NCBI RefSeq assembly: GCF_000219625.1
Contig: NC_018218.1
Location: 1,798,001 to 1,862,000, forward strand
DNA: 64,000 nucleotides
Direction of reading: 5' to 3'
Source of the DNA: Zymoseptoria tritici IPO323
Lineage: Eukaryota; Ascomycota; Dothideomycetes; Mycosphaerellales; Mycosphaerellaceae
Below the pieces are notes generated by a model. That model saw only the letters and a list, made by a program, of their open reading frames with translations. It was not told the DNA's origin and did no database searches. Numbering within the stretch: the stretch's first letter is position 1; every line of letters begins with the position of its first letter. The translations under genes were made by a program, and so were the position numbers. Shown here in pieces: positions 62,409 to 64,000 of this stretch.

Positions 62409-63977
62409 TCAATGCGCCTTGGTGTTCCTAGCCAACCACAAGCCAACACTCTCCTTTGCAAGATCAGTTCCCCACACGCCCTCCTTTCCACCGCGACGGA
62501 ACTCCTCGCCGTTGGCGTCCTCGCCTCCTCCACGCGTCGCTTCCGCAAGGATGACCTCCAGATCTCTCTGCTGACTGCTGACCCAGCGCTTGATAAAGGA
62601 CGTCGGGTCCTTGGCCAGATTGTCGTAGAACTTGCGCTTGGCATTCGTTTGGTGAATCTTCTGGACCAGCAAGGCGAGGTCGTCGTCGGTGTTGACGATG
62701 GTTTGAAGATCACCGATGTGTGCTTTCGAGGTGTGGAAGCGGGTGAGTTGGTGGTGGAGAGGGTTGGGGAGTGGTACTCGAATGTCGTAGACGGTCGGTC
62801 GACATGGTTTCATCTCTGTCGAATCTTCATCTTCTGCATCCAGTTCGGGATTCGGTGTGCCCGTGATGTATGGCTTGTCGACACGGATAGTGTATTGAAG
62901 TTGAATTGGCGGGAGCGGGTGCAGGTGATGTTGTAGATGATCTGGAACGTATGGGAAATATACTTGGTCCGCCTTGAAGAGCTGGGAGGAAGTTAGCGAG
63001 ATGTCCCCACCCTGGACGATCAATTCGTAAATGCCTACCCTCTTTAACGGTTCGTCGCAAATGATCTTCCTCTTATCGTCATCCTCTTGAAGCCCCATTG
63101 CTCGACAATACTCCCATACGCCCTGCACAGCGCCAGCGCGGTCTTCCTCCTCTGTGTCCAGAATTTCAGCCAGTTCTGGACTCAACCTAAAGCGCTCACT
63201 CTTCTCGTCTCGAACGAGGTTGATCGTCACATTGATCGGCTCGTCAGATTTCCGCGTAAACTCCAGAGTGTCGAAGGCTGCCTCTGCACTATTGGCATCG
63301 TAGTTCGGGTTCTGCGGTCCGGGTTGAGGTTTCCTCCATTCGATCTGACTGGTACCGTCTGGCTGAAGGTTCGGGTTGCGGTCAAAGTCGATTGTGATGG
63401 CTTTGAAGAACGAGCTGAGGCGTGGTCGGTGTGCGGTGGCTGGCTTGTCGTCCTCTTCCTCCTCAGAGTCGTCCAGTAAACGTCCCTCAATCTTCACCCG
63501 ATACGTCGCCTGGTTCTCGCCCAACTCAAACATGCCATCGTCATTGCCGATCCCGTCTTCCAATGCTTGCCATGGCTGTCCCTCTACTGTGTTGGATATC
63601 CATACCCGCAGAATTCCCTCTTTTCTTGTGTACCGTCGCTGAAGGTTGTCGCTGATGTCCAATCTCTTGCGCATCATGGCTGCGTCAAGTTTGCGCTCCA
63701 CCTCGCGTAGCTTCCTGTATCGCTCGACTCCATCTCCCACCACAGCCTCGCTAATCTCGTCCGGGATATCGCGGTCGGTCGGCTTCTTGGCTTGTCTGCG
63801 CGCCAGATCGTGTCTACGGAGGGCCTCCAAGTGTTGCGCCTGAATTTGCGCAGGAGTCAAAGCCGGTTGGCCGGCGTGTGCCTGAGGTGGTGCGACCATT
63901 GGTCCTGCAGCGCGAAAGGTTCGCTCCAAGTCAGCAAAGCTGATTTTACGCCGGTGCTGCGCGCGCGATTGCTCCAT
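62409..63977 (-). CDS. SWI/SNF-family subunit with SWIB domain (Snf12/Rsc6/BAF60)
   Basis: Exons 63977-63039 and 62981-62409. The 57-bp intron at 62982-63038 (GTAGGC, GCTAAC branch, CCCAG) is in frame and stop-free; removing it joins CDEPLKR to LFKADQVYFPYVP, as the family requires, giving 503 aa. Features: RDIPDEISEAVVGDGVERYRKLREVERKLDA (conserved coiled region), LRVWISNT, FKAITIDFDRNPNL, and the SWIB domain at about 260-345 (RFRLSPELAEILDTEE, VWEYCRAMGLQ). After it, LPPIQLQYTIRVDK is highly conserved. The protein is a structural subunit of nuclear ATP-dependent chromatin remodellers. Sequence alone does not separate SWI/SNF from RSC. Confidence 0.92.
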   Translation of the reverse strand: MEQSRAQHRRKISFADLERTFRAAGPMVAPPQAHAGQPALTPAQIQAQHLEALRRHDLARRQAKKPTDRDIPDEISEAVVGDGVERYRKLREVERKLDAAMMRKRLDISDNLQRRYTRKEGILRVWISNTVEGQPWQALEDGIGNDDGMFELGENQATYRVKIEGRLLDDSEEEEDDKPATAHRPRLSSFFKAITIDFDRNPNLQPDGTSQIEWRKPQPGPQNPNYDANSAEAAFDTLEFTRKSDEPINVTINLVRDEKSERFRLSPELAEILDTEEEDRAGAVQGVWEYCRAMGLQEDDDKRKIICDEPLKRVGIYELIVQGGDISLTSSQLFKADQVYFPYVPDHLQHHLHPLPPIQLQYTIRVDKPYITGTPNPELDAEDEDSTEMKPCRPTVYDIRVPLPNPLHHQLTRFHTSKAHIGDLQTIVNTDDDLALLVQKIHQTNAKRKFYDNLAKDPTSFIKRWVSSQQRDLEVILAEATRGGGEDANGEEFRRGGKEGVWGTDLAKESVGLWLARNTKAH

Positions 63978-64000
63978 GGCGGAAGATCGCGCAGATTGGC

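Overview
The window is nuclear DNA of a filamentous ascomycete. The evidence is many short introns (about 50-60 bp, GT-AG, CTRAC branch site near the 3' end), closely packed single genes on both strands, and fungal gene families (PalI/SUR7, large-subunit catalase with a DJ-1-like tail, WSC domain, Dug1, Zn2Cys6 and homeobox regulators). A transposon also looks mutated from CpA to TpA, as repeat-induced point mutation (RIP) does. A Dothideomycete is my guess; nothing here proves the class.

Layout. 1-3.2 kb: end of a PalI/SUR7 membrane protein, a histidine phosphatase and a PRKRIP1-like protein. 3.2-9.9 kb: a gene-poor stretch with one hypothetical gene (4658-6349), two families of degenerate repeats, UUCG-type hairpins and frameshifted coding remnants, one of them a decayed copy of the 3' end of the 4658 gene. 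9.9-26.2 kb: SDR, large catalase, Nas2/PSMD9, F-box protein, a small secreted protein, Dug1-type dipeptidase, membrane-anchored polysaccharide deacetylase, second SDR, UTP15. 26.97-30.35 kb: a secreted collagen-like protein with a WSC domain. 30.7-42.2 kb: TAM41, BIR1, EAF, an AsaB/CmcJ-like oxygenase and a large unknown gene. 43.59-47.08 kb: a dead DNA transposon with perfect 57-bp inverted ends. 47.4-64 kb: small Cys-rich protein, RPC17, second histidine phosphatase, 5'-nucleotidase family protein, a regulator with three kinds of DNA-binding domain, an alpha/beta-hydrolase pseudogene, a one-TM protein and the SWIB-domain SWI/SNF subunit.

Most genes are unrelated housekeeping or accessory genes. 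Divergent pairs share promoters (histidine phosphatase/PRKRIP1, catalase/Nas2, Dug1/deacetylase, UTP15/collagen gene, TAM41/BIR1). I see no biosynthetic cluster.

The outstanding feature is the collagen-like gene. Requiring an unbroken Gly-X-Y reading frame gives a 31-exon model (601 aa). In it ten introns start with AT (mostly ATAAGT) and end with AC, and they alternate with ordinary GT-AG introns. Between each pair lies a microexon of exactly 8 nt, nine in all, each completing Gly-Pro-X-Gly. Three of the intron/microexon/intron/exon units are a near-identical 141-bp tandem repeat. Such dense, phased use of AT-AC introns, apparently of the U2 type, would be remarkable if RNA confirms it.
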